Assembly (NCBI GenBank): GCA_037389465.1
Contig: JAZARR010000146.1
Location: 3,566,001 to 3,630,000, forward strand
DNA from: Baylisascaris procyonis
Taxonomy: Eukaryota > Nematoda > Chromadorea > Rhabditida > Ascarididae
Length of the DNA: 64,000 nucleotides
Reading direction: 5' to 3'
Made by a program: the position numbers and the translations under genes. The notes beneath the pieces were generated by a model. That model had not been told where the DNA came from. It worked only from the letters and a program-made list of their open reading frames with translations, and made no database searches. Within the stretch, counting starts at the first letter, position 1; every line of letters starts with the position of its first letter. Below are positions 63,001 to 64,000 of this stretch, piece after piece.

Positions 63001-63935
63001 CCCTTTATAATTATTTCGTGTGGACTTTTTCCGCTTTATAATTGTTTTGTGTTGACTTTTTCCTCTTTATAATTATTTTATGTGGACTTTTTCCTCTTTA
63101 TACTTATCTTGTGTGGACTTTTTCCTTTTTATAATTATTTTGTGTGGACTTTTTCCTTTTTATGATTATTTTGTGTGGACTTTTTCCTCCTTATAATTAT
63201 TTTGTGTGGACTTTTTCCTCCTTATAATTATTTTGTGTGGACTTTTTCCCCTTTATAATTATTTTGTGTGGACTTTTTGACCTTTATAATTATTTTGTGT
63301 GGACTTTTTCCTCTTTATACTTATCTTGTGTGGACTTTTTCCTCTTTATAATTATTTTGTGTTTACTTTTTCCTCTTTTGTAATTATTTTGTGTGGACTT
63401 TTTCCTCTTTATAATCATTTTGTGTGGACTTTTTCCTCTTTTGTAATTATTTTGTGTGGACTTTTTCCTCTTTATAATTGTTTTGTGTGGACTTTTTCCC
63501 CTTTATAATTATTTTGTGTGGACTTTTTCCTCTTTATAATTGTTTTGTGTGGACTTTTTCCTTTTTATGATTATTTTGTGTGGACTTTTTCCTTTTTATA
63601 ATTATTTTGTGTGGACTTTTTCCTCTTTATACTTATCTTGTGTGGACTTTTTCCTCTTTATAATTATTTTGTGTGGACTTTTTCCTCCTTATAATTATTC
63701 TGTGTGGACTTTTTCCTCTTTATAATTGTTTTGTGTGGACTTTTTCCTCTTTTGTAATTATTTTGTGTGGACTTTTCCCTCCTTATAATTATTTTGTGTG
63801 GACTTTTTCCTCTTTTGTAATTATTTTGTGTGGACTTTTTCCTCTTTATAATTATTTTATGTGGACTTTTTCCTTTTTTTGATTATTTTGTGTGGACTTT
63901 TTCCTCTTTCGCAATTATTTTGTGTGGACTTTTTG
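45052..63935 (+). repeat. higher-order repeat marker: GGACTTTTTGCTC unit, 16 copies
   Basis: A variant unit with G in place of C (GGACTTTTTGCTC), always preceded by a CTCTTTCGCAATT unit, occurs with that G at 45052, 46980, 47944, 49250, 50774, 52391, 52981, 53820, 54410, 55343, 55530, 56120, 57862, 59669, 61910 and 63935. Spacings run from 187 to 2241 bp. Exactly 590 occurs three times. The unit order around each copy is largely shared, showing block duplications of many units at once rather than unit-by-unit growth. Confidence 0.9.
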
Positions 63936-64000
63936 CTCTTTATAATTATTTTGTGTGGACTTTTTCCTCCTTATAATCATTTTGTGTGGACTTTTTCCTC

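Larger units (their letters stand above)
43087..64000. repeat. giant ~31-bp tandem array (satellite), at least 20.9 kb
   Basis: Uninterrupted head-to-tail units, each with core TGTGGACTTTTTCCTC followed by an AT-rich half of the type TTTATAATTATTTTG; 31 bp per unit, with 30-33-bp variants. About 670 units are present and the array continues past 64000. Unit variants recur in fixed order: CCTTTTTATGATT, CCTCCTTATAATT, CCTCTTTTGTAATT (32 bp), CTTTATACTTATCTTG, CTCTTTCGCAATT followed by GGACTTTTTGCTC, and a unit ending in a run of T. Because 31 is not a multiple of 3, each frame cycles through all three readings and meets TTA TAA once per three ordinary units, which limits open frames to about 60-113 codons. 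It is non-coding by this logic. The left edge has three 11-bp TTGGAC repeats. Confidence 0.97.

Noticed and set aside
43013..63882. Dozens of 60-113-codon frames such as DFFLFIIILCGLFPLYNYF repeats on the plus strand and KRKKSTQNNYKRGKSPHK on the minus strand
   Set aside because: They are readings of the 31-bp satellite. The period is not a multiple of 3, so each frame cycles through three readings and hits TAA; length is set by unit variants, not by selection.

Overview
The window looks like nuclear DNA of an AT-rich invertebrate, most likely a nematode. The evidence is intron-split genes with short pyrimidine-rich TTTCAG-type acceptors, GTAAGT/GTGAGT-type donors, no operon-like bacterial gene layout, several long (TA)n microsatellites, and a protein-coding content (meckelin, an ABCG half-transporter, mitochondrial glutaryl-CoA dehydrogenase) that is eukaryotic. 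Species cannot be told from the sequence alone. All homology calls below come from reading the translated exons against remembered family sequences, not from a search.

Layout. 1-10303: no gene I can support; it holds a (TA)51 tract inside a perfect 17-bp inverted repeat, an AAAT-type microsatellite, a 21-bp x4 tandem repeat and some palindromes. 10304-12362 (minus): the last three exons of glutaryl-CoA dehydrogenase; the N-terminal two thirds of the enzyme is not visible. 13106-24648 (plus): a meckelin (TMEM67/MKS3) gene rebuilt from eleven phase-compatible exons, plus one optional 132-nt cassette exon; it covers about 890 residues and lacks the usual C-terminal membrane helix. Its last intron carries ten copies of a 70-bp minisatellite. 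25263-28486 (minus, tail-to-tail with meckelin): four exons of an ABCG (White/ABCG5-8 type) nucleotide-binding domain in which the residues needed for ATP hydrolysis are replaced, and which has one frameshift; the membrane domain is not found. 28520-41776: mostly gene-poor, with a possible decayed BEL/Pao-type fragment, a (TA)n tract, two copies of a ~600-bp segment with an unusually conserved GC-rich core, and a small GC-rich island. 41777-42886 (minus): two well-bounded exons of a protein I do not recognise. 43087-64000: one uninterrupted tandem array of a ~31-bp unit, at least 20.9 kb (about 670 units), running off the right edge, with nested higher-order duplications.

The genes do not form a pathway. 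Meckelin is a ciliary transition-zone membrane protein, the ABCG protein would be a membrane transporter half or pseudo-ATPase partner, and glutaryl-CoA dehydrogenase belongs to mitochondrial lysine/tryptophan breakdown. The feature of the window is the repeat landscape: the giant 31-bp satellite with its 11-bp-period left edge, and three neighbouring genes that each seem to lack one end.
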